DNA of 64,000 bases from Calditrichota bacterium (GCA_008501735.1 QQUF01000035.1:62001-126000); one strand, 5' to 3'; positions 35,403 to 44,771 are shown, counted from the first letter of the stretch. Numbers and translations: made by a program. Notes: a model not told the origin generated them from the sequence alone.

Positions 35403-38105
35403 ATGTTCATTCAACGACACGAAACAGAAGTTTTACAGAAAAAATTAAGCCAAGCAATCGAAAATGGAATCGGTTCAACAATTCTAATTTCAGGTGAACC
35501 CGGAATCGGTAAAACTACTTTAATCAAAAACTTTATGGACAATTGTGACAAAGCTTCAGAAAAGAATGTTCTCACAGCAATTGGTTCTTGCTTAGATATG
35601 GACGGAGTTTCGAGAGGTTTTTTGCCTTGGCGAGAAGTTCTAATTGAACTTGACGCAGACAAAGCAGCAGGTAAAGATGAGGAAAAGAAGTCTAACTTTA
35701 AAAAAATAGTAAAAACTGTTTTCGATGAAGCAGGTTCACAATGGCTTGAAGCTATTCCTGTAATCGGAGACATTTCTTCTGCAATCTTTGAAACAGCAAA
35801 GACAATCTCTAAAGATGAATTAATTGACACTGAAACAGGCGATTCTAAGAAATTAGCTTTAAAAGACAGACTCAAAAACGTTGCAAAAGAATGCACAGGA
35901 GAATGGCTGAATGTAATTCCTGTTGTCGGGAATTTGTCAGCAGCAATTTACAAAACAACCAATGCCATTCAGAAATCTAAACAAGTAACTTACTCACAGA
36001 ATCAACAAGATTTTTTTGTTAGAGTTATGCACAGATTTCGTGAATTGGCAGAATCTAATCCTGTTGTAATTTATATTGATGACTTGCAATGGGCAGATAT
36101 TTCTTCAATGAATCTTTTTTTCTACTTATCCAAAAATTTAAAAGACGAGCCTTATCCAATGGTTTTGATTGGTTCCTTCAGACCACAAGACATAAAAGAT
36201 GGAAGACTGAATCCAATTTCAGGTGAAGTAGAAAGACATCCTTGGGAAGAAAAGATAAATAATCTTCAGCGTTACAGTGCTATTGACTTAGTTGAAGTCT
36301 CTTACTTAGACCAGAGCCAAATTGGTTCTTACATTGATTTGCGGTTTCCACAAAATGAATTTAGTGCAAAATTTAAAAATGAAATTGCAACACAGACTAA
36401 AGGCAACTCACTCTTTGTTAGAGAACTTTTACTGAATTTGGAAGAACGAGAAATCATCTATGAAAAAGATGGAATGTATTTCTCAGACGAAACTTTGGAC
36501 TTAACAACTTTACCGACCACAGTTTCTGGTGTAATTGAAGAAAGATTCCAAAGGTTAAAGGAAGAATTGCAAGAAGTTTTGCAAATTGCTTCTGTTCAAG
36601 GAACTGATTTTTCTTTGGAAGTCATCGGTACAATTTTAGAAGACAGTAATCTGAAACTACTCAAAAAAGTCCAAGAATTACAAAAGAAATATTCCCTAAT
36701 TTTGAAGTCGGAAACAGTTTACGACAAACTAACTAAGATTTACAACTTTACACACAATTTGGTTCAAAAATACATTTACTACCAAATTAATGAAGATTTT
36801 AGACTTGAAATCCATTCGATGATTGTTGAAACTTTAAAGAATTTCTTTGAGGGTGATGAAATTTACAAAGTTGCTGAACAGTATTCTTTTCACTTTGGAG
36901 TCGCTAATGAAATTATTGATGAAAATGGGAAAATCATTTTTTCAATTGAAGCCTACTCAGAAGAAACTTTAAATGAATACTTAAAATTCATAAAGTATTT
37001 GGGAGAAAAATATAAAGACGAGTACCGCAATGAAGAAGCAATAGGGAAATATTTGACAATAATTGAAATCCTAAAAATTAAAGCTGATAACGAAGCTGAA
37101 ATTATGGCTCAAATTGACATTTCAAAAATTTATACTTTTATCGGCAAAGTTGACGAAGCTATTTCGGTTTTAAAAAAGTGTTCGGAACAAGCCCAAAACC
37201 TCTCCTTTAAAAAATTGCAAGGAGTTGCTTTTAACGAAATTGGAGTAAACCTGGTTTATCAAGGTAATTTTGACGAAGGTATGAAGTATTTTTTAAAACA
37301 AGTTGAAATTTGCAATGAGATTGGAGAAAAAGATAAAATCTTAAATGTTTACGGAAATATGGGAGTTGTTTATGCAGAAAAGGGTGATTATGACAACTCT
37401 ATCGAAAGTTTCCAAAAATCATTAAAAATCGGCAAAGAAATCGGTGACAAAAAAGGAATTGGAAACGCAATTGGAAACATTGGAATTGTTTACACCGAAA
37501 AAAACGAATTAGGCAAAGCAATGGAGTGTTTTGAGGAACAACAAAGAATTTATGAAGAAATCGGTGACAAAAATGGAGTTTCAATTGCACTTGGAAATAT
37601 GGGCAGGGTTTATGGGAGCCAAAAAAATCCAGGAAAAGCAATTGAGTGTTACAGAAAACAGATAAAAATTTGTGAGAAACTCGGCAACAAAAGAGGAATT
37701 TCGATTGCTTCAGGAAATATTGGTAGTGTTTTTAAAGGTATCAAAAGTTATGAAAAGGCTATGGAGTATTTCCAAAAGAAAATGATTCTTTGTAAAGAGT
37801 TGGGAGATAATTTCGGGCTTTCAATTGTACTTGGAAATATCGGAGAAATTCATAGGATAAATGGAGAGTTCGACAAAACTTTAGAGAATTTTGATAAGGC
37901 AATCGAAGTTTTAAGAAATCTAGGAATCCCAAGATACTTGTGTAACCAACTAATGGAAAAAGCTGATTTACTTTTTTCGACTAAAAAATATGAAAATGCA
38001 AAAGCCATAAACTCAGAAGTCCAAAAGCTTGCTGATAAAAACAATCTAAATGAATTTATTGATAGAAGTAGAAGCCTTGCAGAAAAGATAAATTCAGTAA
38101 TTTAA
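35403..38105 (+). CDS. STAND-like NTPase with TPR array, copy 6, lacking the conserved tail
   Basis: A 900-residue paralogue and the last of the array. It starts MFIQRHETEV where all others have MFIPRHE. Walker A, the duplicated insert and Walker B (VVIYIDDLQWAD) are intact. About eight TPRs follow (560-890), many ending in 'EIGDKxGxxxALGNMG'-type linkers that are almost perfectly periodic. Unlike the other five it lacks the closing NPPxxLLExLxxT...ELWKMTS tail and ends NLNEFIDRSRSLAEKINSVI. Either the tail was lost at the array edge, or copies 1-5 keep it because each 3' end is duplicated together with the next leader. A convergent terminator overlaps the stop codon. Confidence 0.82.
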   Translation: MFIQRHETEVLQKKLSQAIENGIGSTILISGEPGIGKTTLIKNFMDNCDKASEKNVLTAIGSCLDMDGVSRGFLPWREVLIELDADKAAGKDEEKKSNFKKIVKTVFDEAGSQWLEAIPVIGDISSAIFETAKTISKDELIDTETGDSKKLALKDRLKNVAKECTGEWLNVIPVVGNLSAAIYKTTNAIQKSKQVTYSQNQQDFFVRVMHRFRELAESNPVVIYIDDLQWADISSMNLFFYLSKNLKDEPYPMVLIGSFRPQDIKDGRLNPISGEVERHPWEEKINNLQRYSAIDLVEVSYLDQSQIGSYIDLRFPQNEFSAKFKNEIATQTKGNSLFVRELLLNLEEREIIYEKDGMYFSDETLDLTTLPTTVSGVIEERFQRLKEELQEVLQIASVQGTDFSLEVIGTILEDSNLKLLKKVQELQKKYSLILKSETVYDKLTKIYNFTHNLVQKYIYYQINEDFRLEIHSMIVETLKNFFEGDEIYKVAEQYSFHFGVANEIIDENGKIIFSIEAYSEETLNEYLKFIKYLGEKYKDEYRNEEAIGKYLTIIEILKIKADNEAEIMAQIDISKIYTFIGKVDEAISVLKKCSEQAQNLSFKKLQGVAFNEIGVNLVYQGNFDEGMKYFLKQVEICNEIGEKDKILNVYGNMGVVYAEKGDYDNSIESFQKSLKIGKEIGDKKGIGNAIGNIGIVYTEKNELGKAMECFEEQQRIYEEIGDKNGVSIALGNMGRVYGSQKNPGKAIECYRKQIKICEKLGNKRGISIASGNIGSVFKGIKSYEKAMEYFQKKMILCKELGDNFGLSIVLGNIGEIHRINGEFDKTLENFDKAIEVLRNLGIPRYLCNQLMEKADLLFSTKKYENAKAINSEVQKLADKNNLNEFIDRSRSLAEKINSVI

Positions 38106-38137
38106 AAAGAATTTATCTTTATAAAATTCTTTTTAAA
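38101..38137. terminator. Bidirectional terminator closing the NTPase array
   Basis: A perfect 14-bp inverted repeat (TTTAAAAAGAATTT and AAATTCTTTTTAAA) with a 9-base loop overlaps the stop codon of NTPase copy 6 and, in its loop, the stop of the convergent TerB-like gene. T-rich flanks on both strands support termination in both directions. Confidence 0.75.
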
Positions 38138-38451
38138 GCTCTAAAAATATTTCTTTCGTTAATACTAAAATCATCGTCTGATTTGAAAAGGTCCATAATT
38201 TCTTCGAGCAATCTGTCTTTAGTTGCATCTGTCATTAAATATTTATCTTTTAATTCCATAATCAGTTGAATCACTTCATAATCTGACATTGAATCACTTA
38301 ATTTTTTCAATTCCTTCAAGCGTTTTTCAGAAACGATTTCTACTAAAATATCGTTCTCCTCTTCAGAAACATTGAAATCTGCTCTCGCCGCATAAAGAAA
38401 TAAAAAGGCTTTAAAATCCTTATAATCTAATTCATTAGGTGTAAGTGACAT
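38119..38451 (-). CDS. Small TerB-like helical protein
   Basis: A 110-residue all-helical acidic protein. The sequence FLFLYAARADFNVSEEENDILVEIV and the C-terminal DFSINERNIFRALKRIL resemble the paired, metal-binding acidic helices of TerB/DjlA-type domains. TerB domains occur in stress and membrane-associated systems, including some tied to phage or tellurite responses. It is convergent with the NTPase array and shares its terminator, so a functional connection is only a possibility. It could equally be a stand-alone protein of unknown role. Confidence 0.5.
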   Translation of the reverse strand: MSLTPNELDYKDFKAFLFLYAARADFNVSEEENDILVEIVSEKRLKELKKLSDSMSDYEVIQLIMELKDKYLMTDATKDRLLEEIMDLFKSDDDFSINERNIFRALKRIL

Positions 38452-38509
38452 TTATTTTTCCTCTGTTTTTCTTTAGTTAAATATTTTCATTCAATTTAAA
38501 TTAGAATCA

Positions 38510-39901
38510 CTACCTAACAAATTCATTTTTTTCGAAAAGTAGCTTGTGCAAATTCCTCACAACCTCTTGAACATCTTTAGACTCAACCACAAAACTAAGA
38601 ACAATTCCTAAAGTTCCTTGCGAGAAAACGTGAATCTTAAAATTCATCAAGTTGTGCAAAATTAATTCGAGACTGTCCTTCTTTAACCAAAAGTTCTTTC
38701 CGACAATTCCAACCAAACCAACATTTTCCGAAACTTTAATTTCACCCAGAAGTTTTAGTTCTTGCTTAACTCTGTCATACTCAGAAGTCTTCTCAAAAAC
38801 AATTCCAACTCCTGACTCCGAAATTGTTACAGCATCAACGTTCACTTTATTTTTTGCAAAAACTCCTGTTACCAAAGCCAAAAATTCTGCGTGTTGAATC
38901 ATTTCAAACGGAACTACTTGCAAATTCACCAAACCTTCTTTAAAAGCAATTGCCTTCGGTTCTTGCGAATCTTTCGAAACATTTTTAGTAATTTTTGTTC
39001 CTTCGGCTTGTGGCTTTTTTGAATTCAAAATGTAAACTGGAATTTTGCGTTCGATTGCAGGACGAATCGTCGAAGGGTGAAGCACTTTTGCTCCAAAGTA
39101 AGCAAGTTCAGAAGCTTCGTTAAAAGAAAGCGATTCAACAGTTTTTGCCTCTGAGCAAATTCTTGGGTCAGTTGTCAGAACTCCACTAACGTCAGTCCAA
39201 ATTTCGATTTGTGCAACACTCAAAAGCGAACCGAAAATCGCCGCAGAAAAATCAGAGCCTCCACGACCAAGAGTTGTTGTAATTCCATTTTCGTCAGAAC
39301 CAACAAAACCTTGTAAAACAGGAACAGAATCAGCTTCGTAAATTGGTTTTACAATTTCTTCCAATTTGATTTTTGTCTTTGGAAAATCAGGAACTGCTTT
39401 TGCAAAGTGACTGTCAGTTACCAAAACTTTTCTTGAGTCACAAAGATTGGCTTTTACTTTGTGAAAATTCAACGCTTCAGAAATTATCAAAGTCGAAAGT
39501 CTTTCCCCATAAGAAAGAAAAGTATCCAAAAATCTCGGCGTAAGTTCTCCGTAAAGTGAAACTCCTGTGAGCAAGTCTTTGAGTTCCTCCAAAAGCAAGT
39601 CAAGTTTTCGCCTAATTTCTTCCTCATTTCCTGCACCTTTTAGCAAAACTCCAACAGTGTTAAAATGCAAAATTCGGATTTCATCTCGGACAATTTCTTT
39701 AGCTTTTTCCAGTTGATTTTCTTTGGCAAGATTTGCACAAAAAAGCAATCTGTCTGTAATTTTCCCCATTGCAGAAGCTACAAGAATTGGTGAAAAACCT
39801 TGCTCTATTTTGGACTTCACAATCGAAATTAAATTCAGAATTGCTTTAGCATTTTCAACGGAAGTTCCGCCGAATTTCATTAAAATTGGAGTTTTTTGCA
39901 T
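38510..39901 (-). CDS. lysC: Aspartate kinase
   Basis: A 463-residue monofunctional aspartokinase that phosphorylates aspartate in the first step of lysine, threonine, methionine and diaminopimelate synthesis. The kinase domain opens KFGGTSVENAKAI, shows GFVGSDENGITTTLGRGGSD at about residue 201-220, and has the WTDVSGVLTTDPR motif of the family. The C-terminal 150 residues form two ACT domains (one centred on LVTGVFAKNKVNVDAV), so feedback by lysine or threonine is expected. No homoserine dehydrogenase part is fused. The gene is monocistronic, divergent from uvrB. Confidence 0.93.
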   Translation of the reverse strand: MQKTPILMKFGGTSVENAKAILNLISIVKSKIEQGFSPILVASAMGKITDRLLFCANLAKENQLEKAKEIVRDEIRILHFNTVGVLLKGAGNEEEIRRKLDLLLEELKDLLTGVSLYGELTPRFLDTFLSYGERLSTLIISEALNFHKVKANLCDSRKVLVTDSHFAKAVPDFPKTKIKLEEIVKPIYEADSVPVLQGFVGSDENGITTTLGRGGSDFSAAIFGSLLSVAQIEIWTDVSGVLTTDPRICSEAKTVESLSFNEASELAYFGAKVLHPSTIRPAIERKIPVYILNSKKPQAEGTKITKNVSKDSQEPKAIAFKEGLVNLQVVPFEMIQHAEFLALVTGVFAKNKVNVDAVTISESGVGIVFEKTSEYDRVKQELKLLGEIKVSENVGLVGIVGKNFWLKKDSLELILHNLMNFKIHVFSQGTLGIVLSFVVESKDVQEVVRNLHKLLFEKNEFVR

Positions 39902-39926
39902 CGGTCTTTTGGGTAAAACCTTCTTT

Positions 39927-39934
39927 CAAAATTA
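39927..39934 (-). promoter_or_regulatory. Candidate Bacteroidota-type -7 box for aspartate kinase
   Basis: The minus strand reads TAATTTTG, an exact TAnnTTTG match, about 26 bases upstream of the ATG at 39901. A -33 partner is not clear, so the evidence is motif and position only. Confidence 0.3.
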
Positions 39935-40041
39935 ACAACTGACACAAAGCTGTCAGAGGTAAAGATTAAGTTTGACTTGGCTTAAGAATGCCTTAAAATA
40001 ATGTAAAATATCCTAAACCGAAACTTAACTTTTTGGTCAAA

Positions 40042-42048
40042 ATGAATAAATTTAAATTAGTCTCGAACTACAAACCCGCTGGCGACCAACCAAAAGCAAT
40101 CGAAGAACTTTTGCAAGGAATAGAAAAAGGACAGAATCACCAAACTTTACTTGGTGTTACAGGAAGCGGAAAAACATTTTCAATGGCAAACATTATCGAA
40201 AAGTTAAACAGACCGACTTTGATAATTTCGCACAACAAAACGCTTGCGGCACAGCTTTACAGCGAGTTCCGCAATTTCTTTCCAGAAAACGCAGTCGAAT
40301 ATTTTATTTCTTACTACGACTACTACCAACCTGAATCTTACTTGCCAACGACTGACACTTACATCGAAAAAGTTACTGCAATTAATGAAAACATCGATAG
40401 ACTCAGACTACGTGCAACAAGTTCGGCTTTGGCAAGACGAGACGTAATCATTGTTGCTTCCGTTTCTTCAATTTACGGACTTGGGAATCCTGAGCAGTAC
40501 AGATTTATGGTTGTAGAAGTCTCAGTTGGCGACGAAATTGAGCGAAATTCACTTCTTCGCAAACTCGTTGACATTTACTATACTCGCAATGACATTGCTT
40601 TTGAAAGAGGAACTTTCCGAGTTCGCGGAGACATCATCGAAATTATTCCTGCTTATGAAGAAACGGCAATCAGAATTTCGATGTTTGGTGACGAAATTGA
40701 GTCAATCGAAGAAATCGACACACTAAAAGGTGAAACTATTCGCAAAATGAGTCAAGTTTACATTTACCCTGCAAAGCATTTTGTAACAACAGAAGACCGA
40801 ATCGAAAAAGCCTTGAAAGAGATTGAAGAAGAATTAGTTGATAGATTAGCTTACTTCCGTAAAAATGGTAAACTTCTCGAAGCTCAAAGAATTGAAACTC
40901 GTGTAAACTACGACCTCGAAATGATGAAAGAGCTTGGATTTTGCTCAGGAATTGAAAATTACTCAAGATTTATGGACGGGCGAAAAGAAGGCGAAACTCC
41001 GCACACTTTATTCGATTACTTTCCAAAAGATTATTTACTTTTTATTGATGAATCTCACGCAACACTTCCACAAATTCGTGCAATGTACAACGGAGACCGT
41101 TCAAGGAAAATGAGTTTGGTTGACCACGGTTTCAGACTTCCTTCAGCTTTGGACAATCGTCCTTTAAAATTTGAAGAATTCGCATTGAAAGTGAACCAAG
41201 CGATTTACGTTTCCGCAACTCCTGCTGACCTTGAACTTGAAAAATCTGGCGGAGTTGTTACCGAACAAATTATTCGTCCAACAGGTTTACTTGACCCTGA
41301 AATCGAAGTCCGAAAAATCAAAGGTCAAATCGACGACCTTTTAATCGAAATCCAAGACAGAGTTTGGAAAGACGAGAGAATTTTGATTACAACTCTGACC
41401 AAAAAGATGAGTGAAAGTTTGGCGGATTTCCTCAAAGAAGCAGGAGTAAAAGTCAAATATTTACACTCAGAAATTCATTCGCTTGACAGAATAAAAATTT
41501 TGCGTGAACTAAGACTTGCAGAAATTGATGTTTTGGTTGGTGTGAACTTGTTAAGAGAAGGACTTGACTTACCCGAAGTTTCGCTTGTCATAATTTTGGA
41601 CGCAGACAAAGAAGGGTTCTTGCGTTCAGAACGTTCTTTGATGCAGACAGTCGGAAGAGCAGCGAGAAATTCGGCAGGAAAAGTAATTTTCTACGCCGAC
41701 AAAATGACAAATTCAATGGCAAAAACAATTTCCGAAACAAACCGAAGACGCAAAGTCCAAATGGAATACAACCAAAAACACGGAATTCAGCCCAAAACAA
41801 TCACACGCACAAAAGACGAAATTATGAAACTCACTTCCGTTGTTGAAATGATTCGTAAAGATGAAGACCAAAAAGAGAAAGTCAAAGATTTTGAATTTAA
41901 AGCCGCAAGCCTTGACCCTGTCGAAGTTATCAAAGAATTAGAGAAAGAAATGTACCTTTGCGTTGAAAGACTCGAATTCGAGAAAGCCGCACAATTCCGC
42001 GACGAAATCCAAAAACTGCAAAAAGAGTTAGGACAGAAGTTCATCTAA
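40042..42048 (+). CDS. uvrB: Excinuclease ABC subunit B
   Basis: A 668-residue UvrB, full length, the damage-verification helicase-like subunit of nucleotide excision repair. Walker A is GVTGSGKT, the beta-hairpin tyrosine-rich region [12 protein letters not shown] is intact, DESH marks Walker B, and [18 protein letters not shown] and QTVGRAARN follow. The last 35 residues form the UVR motif that contacts UvrC. The ATG at 40042 ([20 protein letters not shown]) is preferred over the TTG nine bases upstream, because UvrB proteins begin with this F-x-L-x-S-x-Y-x-P-x-GDQP segment. Single gene, no SOS box recognised upstream. Confidence 0.96.
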   Translation: MNKFKLVSNYKPAGDQPKAIEELLQGIEKGQNHQTLLGVTGSGKTFSMANIIEKLNRPTLIISHNKTLAAQLYSEFRNFFPENAVEYFISYYDYYQPESYLPTTDTYIEKVTAINENIDRLRLRATSSALARRDVIIVASVSSIYGLGNPEQYRFMVVEVSVGDEIERNSLLRKLVDIYYTRNDIAFERGTFRVRGDIIEIIPAYEETAIRISMFGDEIESIEEIDTLKGETIRKMSQVYIYPAKHFVTTEDRIEKALKEIEEELVDRLAYFRKNGKLLEAQRIETRVNYDLEMMKELGFCSGIENYSRFMDGRKEGETPHTLFDYFPKDYLLFIDESHATLPQIRAMYNGDRSRKMSLVDHGFRLPSALDNRPLKFEEFALKVNQAIYVSATPADLELEKSGGVVTEQIIRPTGLLDPEIEVRKIKGQIDDLLIEIQDRVWKDERILITTLTKKMSESLADFLKEAGVKVKYLHSEIHSLDRIKILRELRLAEIDVLVGVNLLREGLDLPEVSLVIILDADKEGFLRSERSLMQTVGRAARNSAGKVIFYADKMTNSMAKTISETNRRRKVQMEYNQKHGIQPKTITRTKDEIMKLTSVVEMIRKDEDQKEKVKDFEFKAASLDPVEVIKELEKEMYLCVERLEFEKAAQFRDEIQKLQKELGQKFI

Positions 42049-42053
42049 TTTTA

Positions 42054-42150
42054 ATCACGGATTTTATGGATTAAAGGATTAACACGGATTTTGGTTAAGT
42101 ACCAAACTTTAAAACCCGTGCAATCAGTGTAATCTGTTTTAATCCGTGAT
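42054..42150. repeat. Imperfect palindromic intergenic repeat
   Basis: Outer arms ATCACGGATT and AATCCGTGAT form a perfect 10-bp inverted repeat around an 77-bp interior that contains further CACGG/CCGTG and GGATTA/TAATC pairs. 'AATCCGTGAT' palindromes of this kind are scattered between genes in many Bacteroidota and Chlorobiota genomes. It lies between uvrB and the crotonase gene and could fold as a long hairpin. Confidence 0.6.
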
Positions 42151-42229
42151 TCTGACAATGATATTAAAGTTTATTTTCGTAAATTGGTTGCTGAAATTCA
42201 ATAATTAAAAATATTTAGGACTTTAGAAA

Positions 42230-43003
42230 ATGGACTTCAAAACTCTTGATGTAAAAATGGAAGGTAAACTCGGAATTCTCACAATCAACAGACCTGAAGT
42301 GAGAAATGCGATTAACCTTGAAACAGTCAACGAAATTTACAAAGCACTTGATTTCTTCCAAGAAAATGAGGCTTCTGTTGTAATAATTACAGGAGCAGGC
42401 GACAAAGTTTTCGTTTCGGGAGCAGACATTAACGACCTAAAAACTCGCAATAAATTCGACGCTTTCAAAGGGATCAACAACAAACTTTTTGACACAATCG
42501 AAAAGTTTTACTGTCCTGTAATCGCAGCAATTAACGGATTTTCACTTGGAGGTGGTTTTGAAATCGCTTTAGCTTGTGACATCAGAATTGCAAGTACAAG
42601 AGCAAAATTCGGTTTCCCTGAAACAAGTCTTGGAATCATTCCCGGAGCAGGTGGAACTCAAAGACTTCCAAGATTAATCGGCTTAAGTAGAGCAAAAGAA
42701 ATCGTTCTCACAGGTAGAATTTTTGGGGCAGAAGAAGCAAAGAATGTTGGAATTGTAGCAGAAGTTACAGAACCAGAAGCACTTTTGGAAAAAGCAACAG
42801 AAGTCGCCGAAAAAATTATGGCTCGAGCTCCACTCGCAGTAAGATTCGCAAAACTCAATTTGAACAACTCAACACAAACTCCACAAGATGCAGGAATGCT
42901 TTTGGAAATGATTTCTCAAGCTGTTCTTTTTGAGTCTGACGACAAACTCGAAGGAATGACAGCTTTCTTAGAAAAACGTAAAGCCGACTTCAAAGGCAGA
43001 TAA
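42230..43003 (+). CDS. Enoyl-CoA hydratase/isomerase (crotonase family)
   Basis: A 257-residue crotonase-fold enzyme. The oxyanion-hole segments SGADINDLK and NGFSLGGGFEIALACD are intact. The two catalytic glutamates of classical enoyl-CoA hydratase are both represented: the one in the GGGFEIA helix and the one in FPETSLGIIPGAGG. Hydration of trans-2-enoyl-CoA to 3-hydroxyacyl-CoA is the likely reaction, as in beta-oxidation or butanoate metabolism. TTAGGA lies upstream of the ATG. The next gene starts within 10 bases but encodes an unrelated secreted protein. Confidence 0.88.
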   Translation: MDFKTLDVKMEGKLGILTINRPEVRNAINLETVNEIYKALDFFQENEASVVIITGAGDKVFVSGADINDLKTRNKFDAFKGINNKLFDTIEKFYCPVIAAINGFSLGGGFEIALACDIRIASTRAKFGFPETSLGIIPGAGGTQRLPRLIGLSRAKEIVLTGRIFGAEEAKNVGIVAEVTEPEALLEKATEVAEKIMARAPLAVRFAKLNLNNSTQTPQDAGMLLEMISQAVLFESDDKLEGMTAFLEKRKADFKGR

Positions 43004-43013
43004 AATTAAAAAA

Positions 43014-44771
43014 TTGACCTTAACATTTTTACTTGTTGCCTCTACTCTCCAAGCAACGAGTATTTCCTTCTCAACTTACTTAGGTGGAAGTTCTGCGGAC
43101 TTAGGTTATGGAATTGATGTTGACTCACAAGGAAATTCCTTTGTTACGGGTTGGACACAAAGCACAAATTTTCCAACGACAAGTGGTTCTTTCAATGAAA
43201 ATTTTAGCGGAGTAAGAGACATTTTTGTTACTAAAATGAACTCACAAGGAAGTGCTTTAGTTTTCTCAACTTACTTAGGCGGAAGCTCAGCAGAAGAAGC
43301 TCTTGCCATAAAAGTTGACTCACAAGGAAATTCTTATTTTAGCGGTTCTACAAAATCTCAAGACTTTCCGACAGTGAGTTCTTCTTTTGACACAACTTCC
43401 AATTCTTCAAAAAAAATTTTTGTTACCAAACTGAACAACTTAGGTAACAGTCTAATTTTTTCAACTTTTCTTGGCGGAACCCAAAACGATGATTCATACT
43501 CACTCGAACTAAGTTCACAAAATGAAGCTATTGTTTCAGGAACTACCGTTTCAGTCGATTTTCCTGTTTCGAGCGGAGCTTTTGACGAAAATTTTAACAG
43601 TGGTTTCGGAGACGTTTTGTTAACAAAATTCAATCCGAGTGGAACAGCTTTGAGTTTTTCAACTTTCCTTGGCGGTTCTGCTGCCGACAACAGTTACTCA
43701 CTTGAAATTACTTCTGACAACAAAATTATCATTGCAGGAAGCACTGGTTCAAGCAATTTTCCAACCACAAACGGTATTTTTCAAAATTCAAAAAATGGCT
43801 TGACTGACAACTTCCTAACCAAGTTTGAAAGCGACGGAACAGCATTAAATTTCTCAACTTTTTTAGGTGGAAGTTTGGCAGTCGTTGGTGGAACAGCAGG
43901 ATTTGGAACTCAAGCAGTTTACGAAATTGCCCTAAACCAATCTGAAAATGCAATTGGTTTGACAGGTGTAACTTTGGCGGTTGATTTTCCAACAACAAGC
44001 GGAAGTTTGAGCCAAATGAGAATGGGAAGCGACGACGCTTTTGTTACCAAAATGAACTCCGACGGAACTGCATTAATCTTTTCAACTTACTTTGGCGATG
44101 AATTTAGCGAAACGGGTTACGGAATTGGATTTCTTAGCGATGAATCGGTTGTAGTTACTGGAGTAATTAATTTTTCTGCGGGAAGTCCGTCAAAGCAAAA
44201 ATCAAAAATTTCTCACGGGATTTCAGATGTTTTTGTCAGTAAGCTGAATGCTTTAGGAAACACAATGGTTTTCTACGACTCACTCGGTGGAAATGATGTT
44301 GAAGAACAGCAAATCGGAACACCTTCTTTAGTCAAAAATGATTTTCTTTTTGTAACGGGAAATGTTACTTCTGTTGACTTCCCAACGACAAACGGAGCTT
44401 TTTCAGAAAACTACAACAGTGGCACAAACGATGCTTTTTTAACAAAGTACGATTTCACAAATGCCACAGAAATTGAAACCAAACAAAATCTTAAAAACTC
44501 ATTTTCTCTTAGCCAAAACTATCCAAACCCTTTCAACCCAACAACTTCCATAAATTACGAATTACTAATTACTAATTACGAGAGAAGCACATTGGCAATT
44601 TTTAATATTTTGGGCAAGAAGGTCAAAGGATTTGTTTTGAATAAAAACAAAGGTTCTGTTGTTTGGAACGGCACAAATGAGCTTGGTGAAGAAGTTGCAA
44701 GTGGAATTTATTTTTACCAACTGCAAAATTCAGGCTTTTCCCAAACAAAGAAAATGTTACTTTTAAAATAG
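43014..44771 (+). CDS. Secreted SBBP beta-propeller protein with T9SS type A sorting tail
   Basis: A 585-residue exported protein. The N-terminus is a signal peptide (LTFLLVASTLQA). About seven blades of roughly 60 residues follow, each opening FSTYLGGS or a variant and containing FPTTSGxFxENFxxGxxDxFVTKxNSxG, the SBBP repeat pattern. The last 90 residues are a Por-type sorting tail (SLSQNYPNPFNPTT to KKMLLLK) very like that of the protein at 6244. Surface display through a type IX-like system is expected. The TTG at 43014 is a minimal start; three codons earlier, ATT at 43005 would give MKKLTLTF, a more typical basic signal-peptide N-terminus. Ligand unknown. Confidence 0.8.
   Translation: MTLTFLLVASTLQATSISFSTYLGGSSADLGYGIDVDSQGNSFVTGWTQSTNFPTTSGSFNENFSGVRDIFVTKMNSQGSALVFSTYLGGSSAEEALAIKVDSQGNSYFSGSTKSQDFPTVSSSFDTTSNSSKKIFVTKLNNLGNSLIFSTFLGGTQNDDSYSLELSSQNEAIVSGTTVSVDFPVSSGAFDENFNSGFGDVLLTKFNPSGTALSFSTFLGGSAADNSYSLEITSDNKIIIAGSTGSSNFPTTNGIFQNSKNGLTDNFLTKFESDGTALNFSTFLGGSLAVVGGTAGFGTQAVYEIALNQSENAIGLTGVTLAVDFPTTSGSLSQMRMGSDDAFVTKMNSDGTALIFSTYFGDEFSETGYGIGFLSDESVVVTGVINFSAGSPSKQKSKISHGISDVFVSKLNALGNTMVFYDSLGGNDVEEQQIGTPSLVKNDFLFVTGNVTSVDFPTTNGAFSENYNSGTNDAFLTKYDFTNATEIETKQNLKNSFSLSQNYPNPFNPTTSINYELLITNYERSTLAIFNILGKKVKGFVLNKNKGSVVWNGTNELGEEVASGIYFYQLQNSGFSQTKKMLLLK

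Larger units (their letters stand above)
19956..38105 (+). repeat. Tandem array of six paralogous NTPase-TPR genes
   Basis: Six genes start at 19956, 23367, 26409, 29820, 32604 and 35403. Each begins with almost the same 1.6 kb of DNA, and all five junctions have a 12-base spacer between the stop and the next ATG. Genes 1 and 3 are the same length and start exactly 6453 bp apart. The array is flanked by a terminator on each side, so it forms a closed transcription unit. Confidence 0.95.

Noticed and set aside
37850-38105. LuxR-type or other DNA-binding domain at the NTPase C-termini, as in MalT
   Set aside because: The tails were read in all six proteins; none shows an HTH pattern.
40033-40041. 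TTG start for uvrB at 40033
   Set aside because: The ATG nine bases downstream gives the standard UvrB N-terminus.
43014-44450. Nucleotide repeats suggesting a mobile or satellite element
   Set aside because: The regular FSTYLGGS-coding repeats are blades of a beta-propeller protein in one open frame.
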